NCBI RefSeq assembly: GCF_011421635.1
Contig: NZ_WTLI01000012.1
Span: 62,001 to 126,000, forward strand
Source: Paenibacillus turpanensis
GTDB taxonomy: Bacteria > Bacillota > Bacilli > Paenibacillales > YIM-B00363
Direction: 5' to 3'
DNA length: 64,000 nucleotides
The notes beneath the pieces are model-generated. The model made no database searches and had not been told where the DNA came from. It saw only the letters and a program-made list of their open reading frames with translations. The position numbers and the translations under genes are program-made. Numbering within the stretch: position 1 is the first letter of the stretch; each line of letters opens with the position of its first letter. Positions 50,043 through 59,128 of this stretch are shown here, piece by piece.

Positions 50043-51179
50043 CTACGTATCGCGGCGGGCCATCTGCTGCCACACCGTGCCGGCCGCGCTTTCGCCGCGC
50101 TCGATCCGCTCAACGGCCATGCGCGCCTGCAGGCTCACCTCGAACTCGGGGTCGCTAACCGCCTCGCGCAGCGCCTCCAAGGCGCTGTCTTCGCCGACCT
50201 CGTACAGGAAGCGCGCCGCGCGCCAGCGCACGATCTTGCTCGGGTCGCGCAGGGCGGCCGCCATCTCCGGCGTAGCCGCCGGGTCGCCGATGTCGGAAAG
50301 CGCGTCGCCGGCCGTCCGCCGCACGGCAGCGGACGAATCCCGCATCGCCTCGTACAGCAGCTTCAGCACCTCGCCGGAATCGGCGTCCTTCAGGCCGCCG
50401 ATATAGACGACCGCCAGCCGCCGCACCGAATAATGCTCGTCGCGCAGCGCCTTCACGAGCAGCGGCAGGTCGTCCGCCTCCGGCTTCATGCGCTCCAGCG
50501 CGGCGTAGCGCACCTTCCAATCGGCATCGTCCAGCTTCGCGCGGAGCTCCTCCGGAGAAAGCGGCTTCGGCGGCTCCGGCGCCTGCACGCTTTTCTCGAG
50601 GATCTGCTGCACCATCGAACGCAGCCGATCCTCATCATACGACGCCTCGAGCTCCTTGCAGACGTCCTCGGCGATTTCCTTCAGTTCGCCGTAACGCACG
50701 CCGAACTCGACGAGCTGGCGCTCCTTGATCAGGTTCGGCGATGCCGCCCCTGCCTCCGTCGCAGCATTCACAAACCGCTCCGGCATTGCAATGCGCGCTT
50801 CCTCGCCGCCGGCCTTCACGCGGATTTGCATCGGTATGCCGCGGAACATCTGCACAAACACATTCGCCTCGCCGAACGCCCCGGCTTCGCCGGTCACCTT
50901 CAGCAGCTCGGCCGCGCCTTCCGCGTTCTCAAACAAGCGGCTCGCATCCGCCAAAATCGACTCCCACTTGCCGCTTCCCGCGCGCTCCAGCGCAATGAAA
51001 TCGGCGGTGTGGAACACGCCCTTTACTCCTTCTATGTCCAGCATCCGGCGAATAAAGGCCGGAGCTTTGTCCGCCTCTTCGGACGTATAGTTACGCTGTA
51101 CCCCCTGCGGCAGCGATTCGCTCACCGTCAGCTTCATTACATTTGGGCTCGGCGTCGGTTCAACTGAAAGTAATCTCAT
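50043..51179 (-). CDS. cvfC: Nfu-N-domain and HEAT-repeat protein (CvfC-like)
   Basis: A 378-residue protein. Residues 1-90 resemble the Nfu_N domain (LLSVEPTPSPNVMKLTVSESL, RMLDIEGVKGVFHTADFIALERAG), a helical middle follows, and residues about 205-365 form HEAT-like repeats (WKVRYAALERM, YSVRRLAVVYIGGL, AAVRRTAGDALSDIGD, KIVRWRAARFLYEVG). This matches the arrangement of staphylococcal conserved virulence factor C; the virulence label comes from that species and does not imply pathogenicity here. No Cys-x2-Cys cluster of true NFU proteins is seen. ATG 51179 starts the family-like N-terminus. GC-rich relative to neighbours. Confidence 0.82.
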   Translation of the reverse strand: MRLLSVEPTPSPNVMKLTVSESLPQGVQRNYTSEEADKAPAFIRRMLDIEGVKGVFHTADFIALERAGSGKWESILADASRLFENAEGAAELLKVTGEAGAFGEANVFVQMFRGIPMQIRVKAGGEEARIAMPERFVNAATEAGAASPNLIKERQLVEFGVRYGELKEIAEDVCKELEASYDEDRLRSMVQQILEKSVQAPEPPKPLSPEELRAKLDDADWKVRYAALERMKPEADDLPLLVKALRDEHYSVRRLAVVYIGGLKDADSGEVLKLLYEAMRDSSAAVRRTAGDALSDIGDPAATPEMAAALRDPSKIVRWRAARFLYEVGEDSALEALREAVSDPEFEVSLQARMAVERIERGESAAGTVWQQMARRDT

Positions 51180-51430
51180 GATTTTTTACCTCCGCTTTCC
51201 ATTCTCTGCATTATCATATCATAAGGAGGGCCGAAAGGCTTTTTCACAGCCAGTACTTAGGCTTTTTTCGTGAAATGTTTGAACCGAGGCGTTATATTCA
51301 GTATGATGGTAGAGATGGTTTCCGGCAGGAATAAGCGGAACACTTAATTTGGCATACTGCGCATTTGGCGTTTAGCGCCAGAATGTGTGCGTTTAGATGT
51401 ACTATTTTTGAAAGTGAGGAATTATTCGAT

Positions 51431-53047
51431 ATGATCGCAACGAACGGAATTTCTTTGCGCTTCGGCAAAAGGGCGTTGTTCGAGGAAGTAAACGTCAAGT
51501 TTACGCCGGGCAACTGCTATGGCTTGATTGGAGCGAACGGAGCGGGGAAGTCGACGTTTCTGAAAATTTTGTCCGGCGAGGTGGAGCCTTCGACGGGTGA
51601 AGTCATTATCTCGCAGGGAGACCGGATGGCGGTGCTGAAGCAGAACCACTTCGAATTCGATGAGGTTCAGGTGCTGAAAACCGTTATTATGGGGCATAAG
51701 AAGCTATTCGATATTATGGAAGAAAAGGATGCGCTTTATGCGAAGCCGGACTTCAGCGACGAGGACGGTATGCGCGCGGCGGAGCTTGAGGGCGAGTTTC
51801 AAGAGCTCAACGGCTGGGATGCAGAGCCTCAGGGGGCTGAATTGCTGATCGGTCTTGGCATTCCGCGCGAGCTTCACGACAAGCTGATGAAGGAGCTGGA
51901 CGGCAACCAGAAGGTACGCGTGCTATTGGCACAGGCCCTGTTCGGCAATCCACAAATCCTGCTTCTCGACGAGCCTACCAACCACTTGGATATGGATTCG
52001 GTGCGCTGGTTAGAAAACTTCTTGATGGATTATGAAGGCACCGTTATTGTTGTATCCCATGACCGTTACTTCTTAAATAAAGTATGTACACATATTGCTG
52101 ACCTCGATTACGGAAAAATTCAGCTTTATGTCGGCAACTACGATTTCTGGTACCAATCCAGCCAGCTTGCCCTGCAGCTGACTAGAGATGCGAATAAGAA
52201 GAAGGAAGAAAAGATCAAGCAGCTTCAGGAGTTTATCGCCCGCTTTAGTGCGAATGCTTCCAAGTCGAAGCAGGCGACAAGCCGGAAGAAAATGCTCGAT
52301 AAAATCCAGCTCGATGACATCCGTCCTTCTTCCCGCAAATATCCGTTTATTAACTTCAAGCCGGAGCGAGAGGCAGGCAAGCAGCTTCTGACGATCGAGA
52401 ACCTAACGGTCCGCACGGAAGCGGGGCAGGATGTGAACGGCCTTAATCTTGTAGTGAACAAGGGTGATAAAATTGCTTTTGTCGGGCCTTGGGAGCATGT
52501 GAAGACGGCATTGTTCCAGGTGCTGATGGGCGAGAAGGAGCCGGCGGATGGAACCTACACCTGGGGGGTTACGACAAGCCAGGCCTACTTCCCGAAAGAC
52601 AATTCGGAATACTTCGAAGGCGTTGAAATGAACCTTGTCGATTGGCTGCGCCAGTATTCCAAAAACCAAGAAGAGCAGTATATCCGCGGCTTCCTTGGCC
52701 GGATGCTCTTCGCTGGGGAAGAGGCGTTGAAGAAAGCAAGTGTGCTTTCCGGAGGCGAAAAGGTTCGCTGCATGCTCTCACGCATGATGATGACCGGCGC
52801 GAATGTGCTGATTCTCGATGAACCGACGAACCACCTTGACCTTGAATCGATTACGGCGTTGAACAATGGCCTGGTTGATTTCGACGGTACCGTGCTCTTC
52901 GTGTCACAGGACCATGAGTTCGTTAACACGATTGCCAACCGGATTATCGAAATTACGCCGAAGGGCATTATCGATAAGCAAATGACCTATGATGAATACT
53001 TGGAAAATGAAGACGTAAAACGCCAGCGTGAAGAATTGTGGGCTTAA
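51431..53047 (+). CDS. ABC-F family ATPase (YbiT/YkpA-like)
   Basis: A 538-residue protein with two ATPase domains and no membrane part, of the ABC-F group that acts on ribosomes. NBD1 has an intact Walker A GANGAGKST (34-42), an unusual signature LDGNQ (156-160), and Walker B ILLLDEPTNHLD. A helical linker holds KKKEEKIKQLQEFIARF and SRKKMLDKIQLDD. NBD2 keeps the signature LSGGEKVR and ILDEPTNHLD, but its Walker A reads GPWEHVKTA (352-360), so Gly/Asn/Gly residues are lost while Lys358-Thr359 remain. ATG 51431 follows GAGGAA and starts the family-like N-terminus; upstream codons are unsupported. A terminator follows. Confidence 0.92.
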   Translation: MIATNGISLRFGKRALFEEVNVKFTPGNCYGLIGANGAGKSTFLKILSGEVEPSTGEVIISQGDRMAVLKQNHFEFDEVQVLKTVIMGHKKLFDIMEEKDALYAKPDFSDEDGMRAAELEGEFQELNGWDAEPQGAELLIGLGIPRELHDKLMKELDGNQKVRVLLAQALFGNPQILLLDEPTNHLDMDSVRWLENFLMDYEGTVIVVSHDRYFLNKVCTHIADLDYGKIQLYVGNYDFWYQSSQLALQLTRDANKKKEEKIKQLQEFIARFSANASKSKQATSRKKMLDKIQLDDIRPSSRKYPFINFKPEREAGKQLLTIENLTVRTEAGQDVNGLNLVVNKGDKIAFVGPWEHVKTALFQVLMGEKEPADGTYTWGVTTSQAYFPKDNSEYFEGVEMNLVDWLRQYSKNQEEQYIRGFLGRMLFAGEEALKKASVLSGGEKVRCMLSRMMMTGANVLILDEPTNHLDLESITALNNGLVDFDGTVLFVSQDHEFVNTIANRIIEITPKGIIDKQMTYDEYLENEDVKRQREELWA

Positions 53048-53048
53048 A

Positions 53049-53091
53049 GCATCGCAATCCAATGTGGGCATAAGGCATGGCAATCAAATGT
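53049..53091. repeat. imperfect 26-bp tandem duplication
   Basis: GCATCGCAATCCAATGT (from 53049) recurs as GCATGGCAATCAAATGT (from 53075), 15 of 17 identical, period 26, between the ABC-F stop and its terminator. Confidence 0.55.
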
Positions 53092-53104
53092 AAGGCTAAA
53101 AAGA

Positions 53105-53132
53105 AAGGCCGCTCTTGTAGGCGGCCTTCTTA
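53105..53132. terminator. intrinsic terminator after the ABC-F gene
   Basis: AAGGCCGC pairs with GCGGCCTT around TCTTGTAG, followed by CTT. Confidence 0.8.
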
Positions 53133-53213
53133 ATGGCGTTTTGCTGAAGGAGCATGGATCTGGCATGGAACTCGGGGATTGCGGGATCGCGCAGTCTCTT
53201 CAATTACAGTGGA

Positions 53214-53888
53214 TTACTCCCGGCCGGCGAACACGCTTTTTACTAATCCGTTAAAGTCCTCGAGATGAGGCTGAAGGTCACGGCCAAGCCAAGTCTCTTG
53301 GGCGTAAGTATTCATTGTGTTCAAAAATGTGCGGTTGGCGGAAATATGAACCGTGCGGACATAAGGGTACAGCGTGCGAAGACGAACCGCGATTTTTTGC
53401 TTCAGCTTATCGTTCATGTCGTCTTCATTTAAAGTAGGAAACGTATAATAAGAATTGGTGTCCGTAACCACGTCTCGCCAGCTGGCTTGCGGATTATGTG
53501 TAAAGGGATCGTATTCGCCTTCGGATTGTCCGGTGTTGTTTGTATCGATGCGGCCGCCGTGTCCAACGGTACCGTGCGCAGTATCATCCAGGGCGACAGC
53601 TACATAAGCGTTTTTGTCGGTAAGTGCTACATAAGCTCCGAAAATACCGTCCATCTGCGCTACGGCATTGGCGGCATCCTGATTCATTTCAAAGCGAGTG
53701 TTGTTGTGATCGGTAGGCGTACCGATATCGCCATAAGCTTTGGTTTGGGGCGTCATATCATCGCGGCTGGAAAGGTCGGCGTCCGAGCCTTCGTAGTCTC
53801 CTTCATATGCACATCCGCCGGTAAGGAGTACGATTCCGAGGAAAGAAATGCGAATCCATGCAAGACCATTCCGTTTTTGGGTAATCAT
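53214..53888 (-). CDS. YhcN/YlaJ-family sporulation lipoprotein
   Basis: A 224-residue lipoprotein. The signal peptide ends in LLTGGCAYEG with lipidated Cys near residue 26, then an acidic linker. The YhcN/YlaJ domain (about 65-220) shows AANAVAQMDGIFGAYVALTDKNAYVAVALD and RLRTLYPYVRTVHISANRTFLNTMNTYA. Family members are found in the spore inner membrane and affect germination. ATG 53888 follows AAGGAGG. This supports a spore-forming host. No sporulation sigma promoter could be identified with confidence. Confidence 0.93.
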   Translation of the reverse strand: MITQKRNGLAWIRISFLGIVLLTGGCAYEGDYEGSDADLSSRDDMTPQTKAYGDIGTPTDHNNTRFEMNQDAANAVAQMDGIFGAYVALTDKNAYVAVALDDTAHGTVGHGGRIDTNNTGQSEGEYDPFTHNPQASWRDVVTDTNSYYTFPTLNEDDMNDKLKQKIAVRLRTLYPYVRTVHISANRTFLNTMNTYAQETWLGRDLQPHLEDFNGLVKSVFAGRE

Positions 53889-54037
53889 AGGAATATAAGC
53901 CTCCTTTTTGAGCGATCCTGATATGGTTAGGATAACTTTGCGGGGACGAAATATTCGCAGCGCTGAAAGCCGAAATATGCCAATGCGTCAAGGGTTTCAG
54001 CGTATTAAGAACAATTTGTGACGCTTTTGCCACCGGA

Positions 54038-54066
54038 TTGACAAACTACAAGGGCGACTTTATAGT
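54038..54066 (+). promoter_or_regulatory. sigma-A promoter of the cta operon
   Basis: TTGACA (54038-54043), a 17-bp spacer and TATAGT (54061-54066). Predicted start near 54073, giving an unusually long leader of about 154 nt. Upstream, the gap toward the spore lipoprotein gene shows nothing else clear. Confidence 0.8.
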
Positions 54067-54113
54067 TATAGAAGTGATTTCGTTCATAGAAAAACGCTAA
54101 AAATTGTGTACCA

Positions 54114-54166
54114 GGAAAGCCTTTTTTGCGGGATTGCGCACTGCGCCCGGCGGGGGCTTTCTTGTT
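54114..54166 (+). terminator. hairpin in the cta leader (possible attenuator)
   Basis: GGAAAGCC (54114-54121) pairs with GGCTTTC (54155-54161), enclosing a GC-rich inner stem, followed by TTGTTTCTG. It lies between the promoter and ctaC, where it cannot terminate an upstream gene on this strand. Confidence 0.55.
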
Positions 54167-54226
54167 TCTGATTAGGTTATGTCGGAATATGTAGGTTTTA
54201 ATAAAAAGACTGGGGTTGATAACTAG

Positions 54227-55240
54227 ATGAAGCGGTGGAAACTAACTAAGCGTCTGCTGCCCCTATTTGCGGCGTTTGCCCTTCTGCTTGCGGGCTGCAG
54301 CACGGCTCTGAGCGAACCGAACCCGTTAAATCCGGACGGGCCGATCGCGAAGGAACAGCTAAGCTTGATGAAGTTGTCCTTGGGCATCATGATTTTAGTC
54401 GTTGTGGTAGTATTCGTACTTACTTTGTACGTCCTTATCCGGTTCCGTAAGCGTCCGGGTCAGAACGACATTCCGAAGCAAGTAGAGGGCAGCCATAAGC
54501 TGGAAATCATCTGGACGGTTGTTCCGCTGATTTTGCTCCTCGTACTGGCTGTACCGACAGTCCAGTCAACCTTTGGTTTGGCAAAAGATTACTCGCAGGA
54601 TGACTCAAAGATTCAAGTTAAGGTCACTGCTCACCAATATTGGTGGGAGTTTGAATACCCGCAGCTCGGCATTATTACAGCACAAGATTTAGTGCTTCCG
54701 GCCAACGCGCGGATTTCATTTGAACTGACCTCTGCGGATGTAAAGCACTCGTTCTGGATTCCAGGTCTTGCAGGCAAGATGGATACCAACGCTGGACTGA
54801 AGAACAAGATGTTTATCGACACTCCGGAATTAACTGAAAATAAAGTGTATAAAGGAAAATGCGCGGAGCTTTGCGGAGCATCCCACGCATTGATGGACTT
54901 TAAAGCGGTTGTAATGCCTGAAGATCAATTTAATGCTTGGGCAGAAAACCTCAAGAAGACAGCTGCCGTTTCTGCAACAGCGCAGCAGGGTGAAGAAGTA
55001 TTTAAAGCGAAGTGCTTGCAGTGTCACGCTGTGAATGCGGGCGACCGCGGCTTCGGACCAAACCTTGACGGCTTTGCAAACCGTGAAGTTCTTGCGGGCT
55101 TCGTTGAAATGAATGAAGAAAACTTAAAAGAATGGCTTGATAATCCTCAAGCGATTAAGCCGGGCAACAACATGCCGGAAGTAGAATTGAATGCGCAGGA
55201 GCTTGATGCGCTTGCTAAATACTTGCTCGAACTTAAATAA
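54227..55240 (+). CDS. ctaC: cytochrome c oxidase subunit II, caa3 type (with cytochrome c domain)
   Basis: A 337-residue lipoprotein (LLLAGCSTAL, Cys24). Two transmembrane helices (about 45-70 and 90-112) precede the CuA domain, with ligands in CAELCGASHALM and an upstream His in VKHSFWIPG. The C-terminal domain (about 245-337) is cytochrome c, with haem motif CLQCH and an axial Met in NNMPEVE. The fused haem domain marks a caa3 oxidase that takes electrons from cytochrome c on the outer membrane face. ATG 54227 has GGGG about 12 bases upstream. First of ctaCDEFG. Confidence 0.97.
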   Translation: MKRWKLTKRLLPLFAAFALLLAGCSTALSEPNPLNPDGPIAKEQLSLMKLSLGIMILVVVVVFVLTLYVLIRFRKRPGQNDIPKQVEGSHKLEIIWTVVPLILLLVLAVPTVQSTFGLAKDYSQDDSKIQVKVTAHQYWWEFEYPQLGIITAQDLVLPANARISFELTSADVKHSFWIPGLAGKMDTNAGLKNKMFIDTPELTENKVYKGKCAELCGASHALMDFKAVVMPEDQFNAWAENLKKTAAVSATAQQGEEVFKAKCLQCHAVNAGDRGFGPNLDGFANREVLAGFVEMNEENLKEWLDNPQAIKPGNNMPEVELNAQELDALAKYLLELK

Positions 55241-55271
55241 GAGACGGTGGTAAAGGAGGTAAAACGCTACA

Positions 55272-57164
55272 ATGGCAACTACGGCACATGCGCATGCTGC
55301 GCACGCACCAAAGAGATACAGTGGTATCATGGATTGGCTGACCACCGTTGACCACAAAAAAATCGGTATTCTGTATTTGTTCTCGGGCTTTTTCTTCTTT
55401 GTTGTCGGAGGACTTGAAGCGATTCTGATCCGGATTCAGCTGATGAAGCCGATGAACGATTTCGTATCCGCGCAGACGTATAACGAGCTCTTGACCATGC
55501 ACGGAACAACAATGATTTTCTTGGCGGCCATGCCGATCATATTCGGATTTATGAACGCGATTGTACCGCTCCAAATCGGAGCGCGCGACGTTGCGTTCCC
55601 GTTTGTAAACGCAATCGGCTTTTGGACGTTTTTCTTCGGAGCGCTCTTAACGAACCTCGGATGGTTCATGGGTGGAGCACCGGATGCAGGCTGGACCTCG
55701 TATCCGCCACTGGCCGGACCTGCTTATAGTAAAAGTATGGATTTTTATGCCATCGGCCTTCAGATTGCCGGTTTAGGTACGCTGGTCGGGGGTATTAACT
55801 TCCTCGTTACGATTATCAACATGCGTGCACCTGGAATGTCCTTTATGAGAATGCCGCTCTTTACTTGGGCATCCTTCATTACTTCCGGTTTGATTTTGTT
55901 CGCATTCCCTGCTCTTGCAGTAGGTCTTGTTATGTTGTCCTTTGACCGTATGTTTGAAGGGAACTTCTTTAATACGGCAGCGGGCGGTAACTCCGTACTT
56001 TGGGAGCATATTTTCTGGATCTTCGGTCACCCGGAAGTATACATTCTCGTGCTTCCAGGCTTCGGGATCATCTCTGAAATTGTTGCGACGTTCTCCCGTA
56101 AGCGTCTGTTCGGATACAGCACAATGGTATTCGCGACAGCGCTGATCGGTTTCCTTGGCTTCATGGTTTGGGTTCACCACATGTTTACGGTTGGTATGGG
56201 CCCAATTGCAAACGCATTGTTCTCGATCGCTACGATGCTTATTGCGGTTCCGACCGGGGTTAAGATCTTTAACTGGATCTTCACTATGTGGGGTGGACAA
56301 ATTCGTTTCACTGCAGCAAACCTGTTCGCCATCGGCTTTATTCCGATGTTCGTAATGGGCGGCGTTACCGGGGTTATGCTTTCGGTTCCGCCGGCGGACT
56401 ACCAGTACCATGATACGTATTTCGTAGTCGCTCACTTCCACTACGTTATCGTAGGCGGTTTGGTGCTAGCACTCTTTGCAGGCTTGTTCTACTGGTGGCC
56501 AAAAATGTTCGGCCGTACGCTGAACGAGGGTATGGGTAAGCTTACCTTCTGGCTCTGGTTTATCGGCTTCCATCTCACGTTCTTCATTCAGCATTTCCTC
56601 GGCTTGCTCGGCATGCCGCGCCGTGTATTTACGTACCTTGACGGCCAAGGCTGGAATGAAATGAACTATATTTCAACCGTTGGCGCAATGTTTATGGGCG
56701 TTTCCACGATCCTGCTTGTTGCCAACATGGTTGGTTCCTTCTTTAAGAAGGCGAACGCACCGGCTGACCCTTGGGATGGCCGTACGCTGGAGTGGTCGAT
56801 TCCATCTCCTCCGCCCGAATATAACTTTAAGCAGACTCCGCTCGTTCGCGGGCTGGATGCACTTTGGGTAGAAAAAATGGCAGGCAACAAAGAAATGACG
56901 CCTGCTGAGCCAATCGGTCCAATTCATATGCCGTCTCCATCGATCCTGCCGTTCTTTATGTCGCTCGGCATGTTTATCGGCGGTCTGGGACTTATGTACG
57001 AAGATTTGGAAGGCAGCCCGCTTACACCGATTTTGTCCGATTATAAGTTGGCGATTATCGGTATTGCGATTACGTTCCTTTGCATGCTGCTCCGCTCCGT
57101 ATACGATGACCACGGCTTCCATATTGAGCCGGAGGAACTGAACGACAAGGGGGTAAAAGCATGA
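55272..57164 (+). CDS. ctaD: cytochrome c oxidase subunit I
   Basis: A 630-residue haem-copper oxidase core with at least twelve helices. Low-spin haem His is in LLTMHGTTMIF; the binuclear-centre motif WEHIFWIFGHPEVYILVLPGFG contains the CuB His and crosslinked Tyr, WVHHMFTVGMG the two further CuB His, and YFVVAHFHYVIVGG the haem ligands. Glu in GHPEVY fits the type A2/B proton path rather than the A1 Glu. ATG 55272 follows AAGGAGG. 31 bp after ctaC. Confidence 0.98.
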   Translation: MATTAHAHAAHAPKRYSGIMDWLTTVDHKKIGILYLFSGFFFFVVGGLEAILIRIQLMKPMNDFVSAQTYNELLTMHGTTMIFLAAMPIIFGFMNAIVPLQIGARDVAFPFVNAIGFWTFFFGALLTNLGWFMGGAPDAGWTSYPPLAGPAYSKSMDFYAIGLQIAGLGTLVGGINFLVTIINMRAPGMSFMRMPLFTWASFITSGLILFAFPALAVGLVMLSFDRMFEGNFFNTAAGGNSVLWEHIFWIFGHPEVYILVLPGFGIISEIVATFSRKRLFGYSTMVFATALIGFLGFMVWVHHMFTVGMGPIANALFSIATMLIAVPTGVKIFNWIFTMWGGQIRFTAANLFAIGFIPMFVMGGVTGVMLSVPPADYQYHDTYFVVAHFHYVIVGGLVLALFAGLFYWWPKMFGRTLNEGMGKLTFWLWFIGFHLTFFIQHFLGLLGMPRRVFTYLDGQGWNEMNYISTVGAMFMGVSTILLVANMVGSFFKKANAPADPWDGRTLEWSIPSPPPEYNFKQTPLVRGLDALWVEKMAGNKEMTPAEPIGPIHMPSPSILPFFMSLGMFIGGLGLMYEDLEGSPLTPILSDYKLAIIGIAITFLCMLLRSVYDDHGFHIEPEELNDKGVKA

Positions 57165-57796
57165 GCCAAGTAGCTGATCATCATGGACACGGCGTAACCG
57201 GAGTACTTCCGGATGAGCCGGAACGCGCTACGTTAGAAGGACGCAATAAGGTCCTCGGGTTCTGGCTGTTCCTCGGCGGGGAAACCGTGTTGTTCGGTAC
57301 CTTATTCGCAGCCTACATTTCGCTCCGCCAGCAAATTAACGGCGGTCCGTCAGGCGCGGAATTGTTCGACTTGCGGCTTGTTGCCATTGCAACACTGCTT
57401 CTCTTAACAAGCTCGTTAACGAGCGTATTCGCTATTCAAGCTATGCACATTCAGAAGAGTGCAGCTAAGATTCAACTTTGGCTGGGTGTTACGGTTCTTC
57501 TCGGTCTTGCATTCTTGGGTCTTGAAATTTACGAATTCATGCACTACGTGCATGAAGGACATAAATTTAATACAAGTGCTTTTAGTACTTCGTTTTACTC
57601 GCTTGTTGGTTTCCACGGAGCCCACGTTGCATTCGGTATCCTGTGGATTACGCTGATCATTTTGCAGCTCAGCAAAAAGGGTCTTACTGTCGTAACTGCA
57701 CCGAAGGTGTATGTGGCATCCCTGTACTGGCACTTTATCGACGTTGTGTGGGTTTTCATCTTCACTGTCGTATACCTGATGGGAAAGGTAGGTTAA
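57161..57796 (+). CDS. ctaE: cytochrome c oxidase subunit III
   Basis: A 211-residue membrane protein with five helices and typical motifs LGFWLFLGGETVLFGTLFAAYISL, FYSLVGFHGAHVAFGILWI and YWHFIDVVWVFIFTVVYLMG. Its ATG overlaps the ctaD stop by 4 bases (ATGA), so translation is coupled. The N-terminus is His-rich (VADHHGHG). Confidence 0.97.
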   Translation: MSQVADHHGHGVTGVLPDEPERATLEGRNKVLGFWLFLGGETVLFGTLFAAYISLRQQINGGPSGAELFDLRLVAIATLLLLTSSLTSVFAIQAMHIQKSAAKIQLWLGVTVLLGLAFLGLEIYEFMHYVHEGHKFNTSAFSTSFYSLVGFHGAHVAFGILWITLIILQLSKKGLTVVTAPKVYVASLYWHFIDVVWVFIFTVVYLMGKVG

Positions 57797-57800
57797 AGCC

Positions 57801-58118
57801 ATGCAGCATTCTCATGAGCAAGCAGGGCAATCCGGCCGTAAGCACCGTCACGAAGGGCCTCGCAACCATATCTTGTCGTTCGTGCTGTCCATCGTATTAA
57901 CTGCACTCGCCTTCCTGGCAGCTGCGAATACTGAGTTCAGCAAAGGGTTCATTTACTTGTTCATTATGATTTTGGCGATTGTTCAGGTCGTCATCCAGCT
58001 TTACTTCTGGATGCACATGAAGGATCGTGGTCACCAGTTTCCGCAGCTCTTTTTATGGGCAGGCGCATTTGTCGCACTTACTGTCGTTGCAGCAGGCGTA
58101 TTCTGGTTATGGTGGTAA
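57801..58118 (+). CDS. ctaF: cytochrome c oxidase subunit IV
   Basis: A 105-residue small subunit with three helices (HILSFVLSIVLTALAFLAA, FIYLFIMILAIVQVVIQLYFWMHM and LFLWAGAFVALTVVAAGVFWLW). It has a His-rich N-terminus. It belongs to the COX4 prokaryotic family. ATG 57801, 4 bp after ctaE, with AAAGGTAGG upstream. Confidence 0.95.
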   Translation: MQHSHEQAGQSGRKHRHEGPRNHILSFVLSIVLTALAFLAAANTEFSKGFIYLFIMILAIVQVVIQLYFWMHMKDRGHQFPQLFLWAGAFVALTVVAAGVFWLWW

Positions 58119-58124
58119 TATCAG

Positions 58125-58152
58125 ATAGGCCGGCGAAAGCCGGCCTTCTTTT
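58125..58152 (+). terminator. intra-operon terminator between ctaF and ctaG
   Basis: AGGCCGGC-GAAA-GCCGGCCT is a perfect stem with a stable tetraloop, followed by TCTTTTT. It should lower ctaG relative to the structural genes. Confidence 0.88.
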
Positions 58153-58173
58153 TCCGCAAAGGAGGAGTTAACG

Positions 58174-59094
58174 ATGCCGAATATGGACGCTTTCGGCTTT
58201 GCCGCGAAATGGAGTCCGTTCCTCATGCTGTTCACTGTCGCGCTTATCGCTCTTTACCTTATTGCGGTTGGTAATAAACGCGAGGCATGGTTTCCGGGGA
58301 TGAAGCCGGTTACCGGTACTCAAAAAGGGTTTTTTATCAGCGCAATGCTGTTGATGTATATTGCCTTGGGCAGCCCGATCGACTTGGCGGGTCATTTGAT
58401 GTTTACTTGGCATATGGCCAGCATGTCTATCGCTTTTATGATTGCACCGTCGCTGTTACTGATGGGTATTCCGAAGGAAATGTTCATCGCTTTCGGTAAA
58501 ATCCCAGGAATGAGGAAGTTACGCTTCTTCATCAAGCCGATGGTAACGCTGCTGCTGTTTAACACATTGTTTTCTCTTTACCATATGCCTGTTGTTCACG
58601 ATTTTGTCATGACTAACTACGTGATCCACACTATTGTATATACAGCGCTGTTTTTGACGGCAACGATCATGTGGTGGCCGGTATTGTGCCCGATTCCGGA
58701 GTTGAATAAGCTGACCGATGTGCGTAAAATGGGATATATATTCGCAAACGGTGTTTTATTAACGCCGGCCTGCGCGCTGATCATATTCGCGAGAGAGCCG
58801 ATGTACGCTACGTACACCGATCCGCAAGTCTGGGCGATCGCCATGGGCTTTTGTATGCCGGGGGATCCGGCTATGATTTTAGAGGCGCTGAAAGGGCCGA
58901 ATACATTCGCTATTATGCCGGCGATCGAGGACCAGCAGCTTGGCGGCGTAATTATGAAGCTCGTTCAAGAGGTCGTGTATGGAGCTACACTGGCTTATGT
59001 TTTCTACCATTGGTACCGCCGCGAAAATCCGGCTAACAATGAAATCGATCCTCTTCCGGCGAATGCAGCGCCTGCTGCGGAAGGCTTGAAATAA
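58174..59094 (+). CDS. ctaG: cytochrome c oxidase assembly factor CtaG (Bacillus type)
   Basis: A 306-residue membrane protein of the Caa3_CtaG family with about seven helices. It shows PIDLAGHLMFTWHMASMSIAFMIAPSLLLMGIPKEMF and LFSLYHMPVVHDFVMTNYVIHTIVYTALFLTATIMWWPVLCPIPE, whose His and Met residues are thought to handle copper for the CuB site. It lies after the structural genes, as in B. subtilis. ATG 58174 follows AAAGGAGG. Confidence 0.95.
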   Translation: MPNMDAFGFAAKWSPFLMLFTVALIALYLIAVGNKREAWFPGMKPVTGTQKGFFISAMLLMYIALGSPIDLAGHLMFTWHMASMSIAFMIAPSLLLMGIPKEMFIAFGKIPGMRKLRFFIKPMVTLLLFNTLFSLYHMPVVHDFVMTNYVIHTIVYTALFLTATIMWWPVLCPIPELNKLTDVRKMGYIFANGVLLTPACALIIFAREPMYATYTDPQVWAIAMGFCMPGDPAMILEALKGPNTFAIMPAIEDQQLGGVIMKLVQEVVYGATLAYVFYHWYRRENPANNEIDPLPANAAPAAEGLK

Positions 59095-59128
59095 TCTAGG
59101 ACTGGCTGTAGGAAGGTGCGGTGCAACG

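Noticed and set aside
49863-51167. A 434-codon open frame on the plus strand
   Set aside because: Antisense to the Nfu-N/HEAT gene in GC-rich DNA, with Arg/Leu/His-rich low-information sequence; it also runs out of the VOC gene.
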